Below are positions 26,052 through 32,964 of a stretch of 64,000 nucleotides of DNA, piece after piece. Under the pieces are notes generated by a model. It searched no databases and had not been told where the DNA came from. It worked only from the letters and a program-made list of their open reading frames with translations. The stretch comes from Glutamicibacter soli. Its GTDB lineage: Bacteria; Actinomycetota; Actinomycetes; Actinomycetales; Micrococcaceae. The position numbers and the translations under genes were made by a program. Each line of letters begins with the position of its first letter. Within the stretch, counting starts at the first letter, position 1. The stretch is taken from assembly GCF_003309065.1 (NCBI RefSeq), contig NZ_POAF01000006.1, positions 62,001 through 126,000 on the forward strand, given 5' to 3'.

Positions 26052-26888
26052 TTACGTCCAGCGCCGGATGGCCCAGCGTTCGGCCACCGACAGCAGGGCG
26101 TCGGTGATCTTGCCGAAGATCGCGAGCAGGATGATGGTCAAGATCAAGCGGTCCAGACGGCCGTTGTTCTGCGAATCCGTCAGGAGGAATCCGAGCCCCA
26201 TCGAGGCGCCGAGCAATTCTGCTGCCACGAGGAACAGCCAGGCCTGGGCCAGTGCAAGCCGGAGTCCGGAGAAAATGGACGGGACCACTGCCGGCAGCTG
26301 TACCGTACGCAGCAGGTTCAGGCCCTTGAACCCGAAGGAGCGTGCGGCTTCCACCAGCTGCGCATCGACGTGGCGCAGGGCCAGCGAGACGGTGGTGAAG
26401 GCCGGGAAGAACGCGCCGATGATGATCAGCGTGACCTTGGAATCCTCGCCCATCTTCATCCACAGCACCAGCAGCGGTACCCAGGCAAGTGAAGGGACCG
26501 CGCGCAGAGCCCCGATGCTCAGGCTCAGCAGGGCGTCGGCGAGCTTGGACAGGCCCACCAGCGCGCCAAAGAGCAATCCGAGCAGCGAGCCGATCGCGAA
26601 GCCCAGTAGGACTCGCTGGGTGGAGATTCCGACATGCTTGCTCAGATCTCCGTCTTGGAACAGCTCACCGGCCGCGGCGAGCACCGCACCCGGGGTCGGC
26701 AGCGACCAGGGGGCGACGATGCCGCTGACCGTGACGTACTGCCATACCGCTACAATGACCACCGGCAGGATCAAGGACAACAGCCACTTGGGCGCCTGCA
26801 GGATCCGAGCGGCGAAGCCAGGTTTGTGCCGGTCGGCAGCGGCAGAGCTGCCGTCGGCTGCCTGGGAAATCTGAGTTGGCGTGGACAT
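26052..26888 (-). CDS. ABC permease, SsuC/TauC/NrtB type
   Basis: 278 residues, about six membrane segments between 35 and 270. The cytoplasmic loop that docks the ATPase reads EAARSFGFKGLNLLRTVQLPAVVPS, the EAA motif of binding-protein-dependent permeases for nitrate, sulfonate and taurine. It follows the binding-protein gene by 5 bases and is third in the ATPase-binding protein-permease operon that begins after the SAM riboswitch at 28834-28932. The SAM control and the divergent monooxygenases suggest an organosulfur substrate rather than nitrate. Confidence 0.9.
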   Translation of the reverse strand: MSTPTQISQAADGSSAAADRHKPGFAARILQAPKWLLSLILPVVIVAVWQYVTVSGIVAPWSLPTPGAVLAAAGELFQDGDLSKHVGISTQRVLLGFAIGSLLGLLFGALVGLSKLADALLSLSIGALRAVPSLAWVPLLVLWMKMGEDSKVTLIIIGAFFPAFTTVSLALRHVDAQLVEAARSFGFKGLNLLRTVQLPAVVPSIFSGLRLALAQAWLFLVAAELLGASMGLGFLLTDSQNNGRLDRLILTIILLAIFGKITDALLSVAERWAIRRWT

Positions 26889-26893
26889 GATGA

Positions 26894-27916
26894 TTACTCT
26901 CCGGAAATGTTCTTGGCGTCGGCCTTGGTGGCGAACTGATCATCCACCAGGGTGGCCAGCGCTTCGTCAACGGTTTCCTGCTTGGATACGTCGCCGCTGG
27001 CAACCAAGGTAGGGGCGATGTTGCCGAGCACCTTGGTGAAGGATTCGCCGGGAACGGTGTCCACGTCCAGGTTCGAGCGTTCGTTGATCACCGTCTGGGC
27101 GACTTCGGACTCCAGTCCTGCGACCTCGGCCAGAATGTCCGCGGTTTCGTCCGGATTCGCAACGGCCCATTCGCGGGCCTTCTCGTACGAGTCGACCACC
27201 AGCTGGGCCAGCTCCGGGCTTTCCTCGATGAAGTCCGCGCGGGCATTCAGTGCGCCGTAGGTGTTGTAGTCCAGGTTGCGGTGGAACAGCTTGGCGCCGT
27301 CCTGTTCGGCGGCGGCCATGATCGGGTCGAGACCGGACCATGCGTCGACCGAGCCGTTGGCCAACGCGGTGCGCCCATCGGCGTGCTGGACGTTCTGCAG
27401 GGTGATGTCCTTTTCGCTCAGACCGGCCTCCTCAAGGGTCTGCAGCAGGAAGAAGTACGGATCAGTGCCCTTGGTGGCGGCGACCGACTTGCCCTTCAGG
27501 TCTGCCGGGGTGGTGATCTTCGAGTCCTTGTTGACCACCAGCGCCGCCCATTCAGGCTGCGAGTAGAGCGAAATGGTCTTGATCGGCGAGCCGTTGGAGC
27601 GGGCCAGCAGTGCGGCGGAGCCAGCGGTGGAACCGACCTGCACAGCGTCGGCGCGCAGCGCTTCATTTGCCTTGTTCGATCCGGCGGATTGGATCCACTC
27701 GACGGTGACACCCTGTTCCTTGGCTGCCGCATCCAGCCAACCCTTTTCCTTGAGCACCAGGCTCAGCGGGTTGTAGGTGGCGTAGTCGATGGACAGGGTT
27801 TTGCCGTCGCCGGCTGCCGAGGCGTTCTCTCCGGCACAGCCGGAGAGGGCCACGGCACCGACGGCCAGGGCGGTGATGGACAGTGCGGTACGACGGGTGA
27901 CACGGTTTGCGAGCAT
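26894..27916 (-). CDS. ABC substrate-binding lipoprotein, SsuA/TauA type
   Basis: 340 residues. The N-terminus MLANRVTRRTALS leads to lipobox LSGC (Cys27); the twin Arg may allow Tat export. The mature protein has the NMT1/SsuA-like fold: TLSIDYATYNPLSLVLKEKGWLDAAAKEQGVTVEWIQS, then a hinge strand and KGKSVAATKGTDPYFFLLQTLEEAGL, typical of aliphatic sulfonate and taurine binders. AAGGA precedes the ATG by 7 nt. An open frame extends 77 codons upstream but lacks a start context. It is second gene of the SAM-riboswitch operon. Ligand unknown. Confidence 0.9.
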   Translation of the reverse strand: MLANRVTRRTALSITALAVGAVALSGCAGENASAAGDGKTLSIDYATYNPLSLVLKEKGWLDAAAKEQGVTVEWIQSAGSNKANEALRADAVQVGSTAGSAALLARSNGSPIKTISLYSQPEWAALVVNKDSKITTPADLKGKSVAATKGTDPYFFLLQTLEEAGLSEKDITLQNVQHADGRTALANGSVDAWSGLDPIMAAAEQDGAKLFHRNLDYNTYGALNARADFIEESPELAQLVVDSYEKAREWAVANPDETADILAEVAGLESEVAQTVINERSNLDVDTVPGESFTKVLGNIAPTLVASGDVSKQETVDEALATLVDDQFATKADAKNISGE

Positions 27917-28004
27917 GGAAATTCCTTGATTTGTGCGTGCGAGTGCAGCGGCTGCGTGGATGCAGCCGTAGAAGAAAGTCGAGATGCCGGTGGCGAAGCC
28001 GGTA

Positions 28005-28826
28005 TTAGTGGTTTGCGGTGTCGACGCCCAGCAGTCCCAGCAGGTGGGCGCGGTTGGTGACGAACAGTGCGTCGCTGTGGCTGCGCGGGTGCGCCGCGGA
28101 CAGCCGGAGGTCCTCGATGACCGTCGCTGATTGCTGGCCATTGGCACGCCCCAGGACGATCACCCGATCTGCCAGGGTCAGCGCCTCGTCGACGTCGTGG
28201 GTCACCATCAGGACGGTGGTCGGGAACGACGCATGGATGGACAGGAGCAGGTCCTGCATTTTCAGGCGGGTCAGTGCATCCAGTGCGCCGAATGGTTCAT
28301 CGAGCAGCAGCACGCCGGGGCGGCGGGCCAGTGCTCGGGCGAGCGATACGCGCTGTGCCATGCCGCCGGAAATTTCGCGTGGCCGCAGATCGGCCGCGTG
28401 GGTCAACCCGGTCAGCTCCAGCAGCTGGTTGATGAGTTCAATGCCGGCCGGCTTGCTGGTCCCCGGAGCCAGTCCGAGTGCGATGTTCTCGCGCACCGAA
28501 CGCCATGGCAGCAGCCGTGGCTCCTGGAAGGCCACCGCGCACAGCTCGTTGATGTCGTTGACTTCCCGGGTGCCGGTGAAGACTGCGCCGCCCGTGGGGT
28601 GGTCCAAGCCGGACACCGAGCGAAGCAGCGTCGACTTGCCGCAGCCGCTGGCTCCGAGGATCGCCACAACCTGTCCTGCTTCGATGTGGAGGTTGACGTC
28701 TGCGAGGACGGTGCGCTGCTCCTTCTTGGTGGTGAAGGTGCGCGAGACATTGTGGAAGTCCACGGACAGCGCGCTGGATGCGCTGGTTGCAACCTCGGTC
28801 TGAGGCAGGGCAAAGGCAGTAGCCAT
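28005..28826 (-). CDS. ABC ATPase, SsuB/TauB type
   Basis: 273 residues. Walker A GASGCGKS is at 58-65, the Q-loop is AFQEPRLLPWRSV, the signature is EISGGMAQRVSLARALA, Walker B is VLLLDEPFGALDA, and the switch His is in MVTHDVDEAL. This is the SsuB/TauB/NrtD subgroup. The ATG at 28826 was chosen because GGAG lies 6 nt upstream; longer frames would start inside the riboswitch. That GGAG (28836-28833) overlaps the 3' strand of riboswitch helix P1, so SAM binding should hide the ribosome site directly. Confidence 0.92.
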   Translation of the reverse strand: MATAFALPQTEVATSASSALSVDFHNVSRTFTTKKEQRTVLADVNLHIEAGQVVAILGASGCGKSTLLRSVSGLDHPTGGAVFTGTREVNDINELCAVAFQEPRLLPWRSVRENIALGLAPGTSKPAGIELINQLLELTGLTHAADLRPREISGGMAQRVSLARALARRPGVLLLDEPFGALDALTRLKMQDLLLSIHASFPTTVLMVTHDVDEALTLADRVIVLGRANGQQSATVIEDLRLSAAHPRSHSDALFVTNRAHLLGLLGVDTANH

Positions 28827-28833
28827 GATCATC

Positions 28834-28932
28834 TCCATCGGTCCTGGCGGTAGCACCGGCCGTGAATTCCGGGAATTCAACGGTGGTTGCTGCGGCGTCG
28901 TAGAGCCAGATCTCTCGGCCGCTCGGGATGGT
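28834..28932 (-). promoter_or_regulatory. SAM-I riboswitch of the SsuBAC-like importer operon
   Basis: Minus strand. P1 ACCATC...GATGGA; blocks GAGCGGCCGAGAGA, CTGGCTC, GACGCCGCAGCAACC and GGTGCTACCGCCAGGACC are present in order. The P3 arm is lengthened by a GAATTC-containing palindrome (GTTGAATTCCCGGAATTCACG). The 3' P1 strand (28840-28835) overlaps the Shine-Dalgarno GGAG, predicting translational control. Confidence 0.92.
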
Positions 28933-28941
28933 TACGCATCC

Positions 28942-28971
28942 ATTACACGCATTCGAACGATTCCATTGCAA
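28942..28971 (-). promoter_or_regulatory. Promoter of the importer operon
   Basis: Minus-strand -35 TTGCAA (28971-28966), 18-nt spacer, -10 TGTAAT (28947-28942). The start point should fall just upstream of riboswitch helix P1. Confidence 0.6.
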
Positions 28972-29163
28972 ATCCTGCGTAACATGAAAAATATTCGATG
29001 TAAGCGCGTAATCTGTGGGATATTTCGTTATTTATTTCATTGAGCGTTGGTTTGATCGATCTTTGCCCCTCTTCCTTGGGTCATCTTCGGCGGTTCGCGG
29101 CAATCGGCACTCGCGAGTCCCTGCAACCCGTGCGTTTTCAGCGACGAAATATGACTTCGGGGC

Positions 29164-29193
29164 TTGGAGCCGCCCGATTGTTACGGCTACAAA
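29164..29193 (+). promoter_or_regulatory. Promoter of the divergent monooxygenase operon
   Basis: TTGGAG (29164-29169), 18-nt spacer, TACAAA (29188-29193). The start point would lie a few bases before the riboswitch at 29203. The 190 bases between the two divergent promoters hold no gene. Confidence 0.5.
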
Positions 29194-29202
29194 TGATTAC
29201 GA

Positions 29203-29289
29203 CCCATCCAGAGCGGCTGAGAGATCTGGCTCCACGACGCCGCAGCAACCACCCATGACAGGGACGGTGCTACCGCCAGGATCGATGGA
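29203..29289 (+). promoter_or_regulatory. SAM-I riboswitch of the first monooxygenase pair
   Basis: P1 CCATC (29204-29208) with GATGG (29284-29288); GAGCGGCTGAGAGA, CTGGCTC, GACGCCGCAGCAACC and GGTGCTACCGCCAGG follow in order. The Shine-Dalgarno CGAGGA (29296-29301) lies just 7 nt after P1, so expression could be controlled at ribosome access. It faces away from the riboswitch at 28834-28932, forming a divergent pair. Confidence 0.93.
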
Positions 29290-29307
29290 AAGAATCGAGG
29301 ACTTTTT

Positions 29308-30651
29308 ATGTCTTTTGGCGCACCCCAAAACGATTTTGAGGTGGACTTTAACACGCTGAGCACCCCGGGCGCCGGCAATGCGCTGGAGCTTGACGAGTTC
29401 ACCGAAGACCGTCCGACCCGCCAGCTGCTCAAGGTGACTCCGGGGCCGGGGGCCGACGAAGACTACGAGCGCCTTGCAGCGATTTTCCGTCCGGTGTTCG
29501 CCCAGATCGCCGCCGGCGCCAAGGAGCGCGACCGCAACCGCATCCTGCCCTTCGAGCAGGTGGGCCTGCTGAACCGCGACCGCTTCGGGGCGCTGCGCCT
29601 GCCGGTCGCCGACGGCGGCCACGGGGCCCGGCTCAGCGACGTCTTCCGCCTGCTCATCGAGCTTTCCGAGGCCGATTCCCATATCGGCCAGCTCTGGCGC
29701 GCGCACATTGCCTTTGTCGAGGACGCGCTGCGCCTGCAGGACGAGCAGCTGAAGGCCAAGTGGTTCGCCCGCATCGCGGCCGGGCAGATCGTTGGCAACG
29801 CCTACACCGAAAGCGGCGGCAACGCGCTGGGCACGCTGAACACCAAGGCCAGCCAGGTCGACGGCCGCTGGGTGGTCAACGGCGAGAAGTACTACTGCAC
29901 CGGCACCATCTTCGCGGACTGGACCACCGTCGCGGTGGCCCATCCGGAGCGCCCGGGACGCCAGATCGCCGTGGTCTCTACCCAGCACAGCGGCGTGAAG
30001 ATCCTGGACGACTGGGACGGCTTCGGCCAGGGGCTGACCGGCACCGGAACCACCGAGTTCCACCAGGTGCCGGTGGACAGCTTCATGCCGGAGGATCCCA
30101 ACGACCCCGAGGCCTCGATCTTCCAGCTGGTGCTCATGGCGGTGCAGGCAGGCATCGGCCGCGCGGCGCTGAACGACATGCGCAGCTCGGTGCAGGCGCG
30201 CACCCGCAGCTTCACCACCGGCACCGGCGTCCCGGTGCACCGCGAACCGCAGGTGCTGCAGCTGGTGGGGGAGGTCTCCGCGGAGGTCTTCGCCGCGGAC
30301 TCGGTGGTCATCGGCGCGGTGCTGGAGGTCGAAGCCGCGCTGCAGGACGCGCAGCTGAACGCGGAGGAGCGCTTCGCGGTCTGCGAGCTGGCCGCCAACC
30401 GGGCGCAGACCATCGTGCAGCCGCTAGTCATCAGCGCCACCAGCAAGCTCTTCGACGGACTGGGCGCCTCGTCCACCCGCAGCAGCTGCAACATGGACCG
30501 GCACTGGCGCAACGCACGCACCATCGCCACCCACAACCCAGCGATCTACAAGGCGCGCATCGTGGGGGACTACGAGATCAACGGGGTCCAACCCCAGCGC
30601 CTCTCGGTCACCGGCGACCTCGCCGCACCCACCGGGCACCACGCCAGCTAG
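29308..30651 (+). CDS. DszC/SfnC-like flavin-dependent monooxygenase (acyl-CoA dehydrogenase fold)
   Basis: 447 residues. It has the acyl-CoA dehydrogenase fold used by reduced-flavin monooxygenases such as DszC (sulfide/sulfoxide oxidation) and SfnC. Visible blocks are LPFEQVGLLNRDRFGALRLPVADGG, NAYTESGGNALGTLNTKAS, GEKYYCTGTIFADWTTVAVA, LDDWDGFGQGLTGTGTTEF and the late HWRNARTIATHNPAIYKARIVGDYEING. It lacks the catalytic Glu context of true acyl-CoA dehydrogenases. It needs reduced flavin from a reductase not found in the window. It is first gene after the SAM riboswitch. A close paralog sits at 44355-45599. Confidence 0.88.
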   Translation: MSFGAPQNDFEVDFNTLSTPGAGNALELDEFTEDRPTRQLLKVTPGPGADEDYERLAAIFRPVFAQIAAGAKERDRNRILPFEQVGLLNRDRFGALRLPVADGGHGARLSDVFRLLIELSEADSHIGQLWRAHIAFVEDALRLQDEQLKAKWFARIAAGQIVGNAYTESGGNALGTLNTKASQVDGRWVVNGEKYYCTGTIFADWTTVAVAHPERPGRQIAVVSTQHSGVKILDDWDGFGQGLTGTGTTEFHQVPVDSFMPEDPNDPEASIFQLVLMAVQAGIGRAALNDMRSSVQARTRSFTTGTGVPVHREPQVLQLVGEVSAEVFAADSVVIGAVLEVEAALQDAQLNAEERFAVCELAANRAQTIVQPLVISATSKLFDGLGASSTRSSCNMDRHWRNARTIATHNPAIYKARIVGDYEINGVQPQRLSVTGDLAAPTGHHAS

Positions 30652-30713
30652 CGGCCGCCGCGCCGCGCACCCACCAGACTTCCACTTCTCAACCACGAAC
30701 AAGGGGCACATCC

Positions 30714-32132
30714 ATGAGCGAGAACCAGCCACACAACGCGAAGCGGGAAATCCTCTTCAACGCCTTCGACATGAACTGCGTCGCCCACCAGTCCCCGGGC
30801 CTGTGGCGCCACCCGAAGGACAAGGCCGCCGACTACAAGACCATCGGCTACTGGACCCACCTGGCCAAGGTGCTGGAAAAGGGCAAGTTCGACGGCCTGT
30901 TCATCGCCGACGTGCTGGGCACCTACGACGTGTACAACGGCACCAACGAGTCCCCGCTGCGCACCGGCGCCCAGGCCCCGGTCAACGACCCGTTCCTGCT
31001 GGTCTCCGCCATGGCCGCGGTGACCGAGAACCTCGGCTTCGGCGTCACCGCCGGCACCGCCTACGAGCACCCGTATCCCTTCGCCCGCCGCCTGGCCACC
31101 CTCGACCACCTGACCAACGGCCGCGTGGGCTGGAACGTGGTCACCGGCTACCTGCCTTCGGCCGCCCGCAACATGGGCCAGGAAGACCAGATGGAGCACG
31201 ATGAGCGCTACGACCATGCGGACGAATACCTCGAGGTGGTCTACAAGCTGCTCGAAGGCTCCTGGGAAGACGACGCGGTGCAGGCCGACAAGGAAACCGG
31301 CGTCTACACCGACCCGGCCAAGGTGCACCCGATCAACCACGATGGCAAGTACTTCAAGGTTCCGGGCATCGCCATTACCGAGCCGAGCACCCAGCGCACC
31401 CCGGTCATCTACCAGGCAGGCACCTCGCCGCGCGGCCTGAAGTTCGCCGCGCAGAACGCGGAGGCGGTTTTCGTGACCAGCCCGACCCGCGAAATGCTCA
31501 AGGACACCGTCACCAAGATCCGCGACCATGCCGAGGCCGCGGGCCGCGGCCGCTACGACATCAAGATCTTCGCGATGCAGACCATCATCACCGCCGAGGA
31601 TTCGGCAGCAGCCCAGGCCAAGTATGAGGACTACAAGTCCTATGCGGACATCGAGGGCGCCATGGTGCTGATCTCCGGCTGGATGGGCATCGATTTGTCC
31701 ACCTTCAACCCGGACGAGGTCATCGGCGCCGACGTGAAGTCCAACGCCATCCAGTCTTCCGTGGCCACCTTCCAGAAGGCCAGCGGCGACGAGGGCAACC
31801 CGTGGACCGTGCGCCAGCTGGCCGAATGGGTTGGCGTGGGCGGCTTCGGCCCGATCACCGTGGGCTCCGGCGCCGAGGTCGCCGAAAAGCTCATCGACTG
31901 GGTCAACTACACCGACGTCGACGGCTTCAACCTGGCCTACGCCATCACCCCGGGCACCTTCGAGGACATCGTCGAGTACGTGGTTCCCGAGCTGCAGGCC
32001 CGCGGCGCGTACAAGACCGAGTACGCCGACGGCTCGCTGCGCAACAAGCTGTTCGGCGCAGGCGACCACGTCAAGGACACCCACCGCGCGGCGTCCTTCA
32101 AGGTCTCCAACCGCTTGGCCGCCCAGGTCTGA
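30714..32132 (+). CDS. FMNH2-dependent monooxygenase, NtaA/SnaA/DszA/SfnG family
   Basis: 472 residues, luciferase-like barrel of the NtaA/SnaA/DszA group. N-terminal REILFNAFDMNCVAHQSPGLWRHP leads to YWTHLAKVLEKGKFDGLFIADVLGTYDVYNG; then come HPYPFARRLATLDHLTNGRVGWNVVTGYLPSAARNMG and VIYQAGTSPRGLKFAAQNAEAVF. These enzymes split C-S or C-N bonds, for example in dibenzothiophene sulfone or nitrilotriacetate, with FMNH2 and O2. The start at 30714 follows AAGGGG and a 62-base gap after the DszC-like gene. Together they form a two-step oxidation pair under SAM control. Substrate not known. Confidence 0.9.
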   Translation: MSENQPHNAKREILFNAFDMNCVAHQSPGLWRHPKDKAADYKTIGYWTHLAKVLEKGKFDGLFIADVLGTYDVYNGTNESPLRTGAQAPVNDPFLLVSAMAAVTENLGFGVTAGTAYEHPYPFARRLATLDHLTNGRVGWNVVTGYLPSAARNMGQEDQMEHDERYDHADEYLEVVYKLLEGSWEDDAVQADKETGVYTDPAKVHPINHDGKYFKVPGIAITEPSTQRTPVIYQAGTSPRGLKFAAQNAEAVFVTSPTREMLKDTVTKIRDHAEAAGRGRYDIKIFAMQTIITAEDSAAAQAKYEDYKSYADIEGAMVLISGWMGIDLSTFNPDEVIGADVKSNAIQSSVATFQKASGDEGNPWTVRQLAEWVGVGGFGPITVGSGAEVAEKLIDWVNYTDVDGFNLAYAITPGTFEDIVEYVVPELQARGAYKTEYADGSLRNKLFGAGDHVKDTHRAASFKVSNRLAAQV

Positions 32133-32154
32133 TCCCGGAACTACCGCACGGCCT

Positions 32155-32192
32155 ACCGGCCCCGCAGCCCAGTCAAGGGCGGCGGGGCCGGT
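32155..32192 (+). terminator. Terminator after the first monooxygenase pair
   Basis: An 11-bp perfect stem, ACCGGCCCCGC (32155-32165) with GCGGGGCCGGT (32182-32192), 16-nt loop, in the gap between convergent genes. Confidence 0.7.
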
Positions 32193-32226
32193 CGGCAGTT
32201 AACCAGCGGTTGTGCTGCGCCACAGG

Positions 32227-32757
32227 TCAGTGGATCGGCACGCCGGCGCTGTCCACGACCCACCACACGTCGCTGACCGCCTGGCCCTTGGTGTCTCCGG
32301 GTTTGCTGTCCGAAACGTAGTAGTACATGGGCCAGCCGTTCAGCGTCAGCTGCGGCTTGCCATCGGCGCCGGTGATGGTGCCCAGCTTCCCGGTGATGCC
32401 CTTGGCATCGCTCAGCGAGGCCGGGCCCGAGGGGACCGGAGGCCACAAGTCGAGGCATCCGCCGGTGCAGGAGGAAGCCCCGGAGTTCTGCGTGTCCTCG
32501 TCGAACTGGTAGATGCTCATGCCCCGCTGGTCGGTGGCGATGCTGCCCAGCTCGGTCTGCCGCATTTCAAGGATCGCTCCGTTCTGCTTGAGATTCGGCA
32601 CCGGGCTGCTGCCGGTATTCGGCACCCCGTAGTTCGAGGTTCCGGAATTGCCCTGGCCTGGATTGTCCTGGGCTGAACCGTTCTGGCCGGAGCACCCGGC
32701 CAGAACCAACGTCAAGGCTGCGGTGAGGACCGCGGCTTTCGAAAATGCCTTGCCCAT
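32227..32757 (-). CDS. Secreted Yx(FWY)xxD-repeat lipoprotein
   Basis: 176 residues. The signal peptide has lipobox LAGC (Cys22), then a Gly/Asn/Ser-rich linker to about residue 60. Two copies of the COG4315 repeat follow: MSIYQFDEDTQ...CTGGCLDLWPPV and TLNGWPMYYYVSDSKPGDTKGQAVSDVWWVV. The two Cys of the SSCTGGC motif may form a disulfide. The function of these repeats is unknown. AAGGAG lies 8 nt upstream of the start. The promoter at 32830-32857 matches that of the sigma-factor operon at 36.8 kb. Paralog: 34975-35502. Confidence 0.88.
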   Translation of the reverse strand: MGKAFSKAAVLTAALTLVLAGCSGQNGSAQDNPGQGNSGTSNYGVPNTGSSPVPNLKQNGAILEMRQTELGSIATDQRGMSIYQFDEDTQNSGASSCTGGCLDLWPPVPSGPASLSDAKGITGKLGTITGADGKPQLTLNGWPMYYYVSDSKPGDTKGQAVSDVWWVVDSAGVPIH

Positions 32758-32829
32758 GATCGTGCTCCTTGTTCGTCCTGGTTCCTCCCGCAGAGCCGAG
32801 GGCGGGAGCGTGGAAAACCGTACAAGGTG

Positions 32830-32857
32830 AGAACGAGACAGAGCCCGCTCCGGTTCA
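32830..32857 (-). promoter_or_regulatory. ECF-type promoter of lipoprotein 1
   Basis: Minus strand TGAAC (32857-32853), 15-nt spacer, CTCGTTCT (32837-32830). The spacing and both boxes are shared with promoters at 35547 and 36813; similarity continues into the spacer next to the -35 (TGAACCGG-n-n-CGGGCT). Confidence 0.72.
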
Positions 32858-32904
32858 GCATCCCGCAAGCTTTTTTGCGCGGGCAGCCAGTGGCTTAGCA
32901 CGCT

Positions 32905-32933
32905 GTGCCCCGTCCGCAGGCCGGACGGGGCGC
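32905..32933 (-). terminator. Hairpin after the gamma-glutamyltransferase gene
   Basis: A perfect 10-bp stem (32907-32916 with 32922-32931), extended by two more pairs. It lies between the ggt stop and the ECF promoter of the next gene. No U-tract. Confidence 0.6.
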
Positions 32934-32964
32934 AGGAGCGGCGCAGCGGGCGGCGCCCGCCGGG

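Noticed and set aside
28834-29289. Possible insertion-sequence ends or a large inverted repeat
   Set aside because: The similarity between the two arms is fully explained by two divergent SAM-I riboswitches.
29760-30713. In-frame upstream extension of the DszA-like gene
   Set aside because: Lies in another frame of the DszC-like gene and has low-complexity content; the family's N-terminus begins at 30714.
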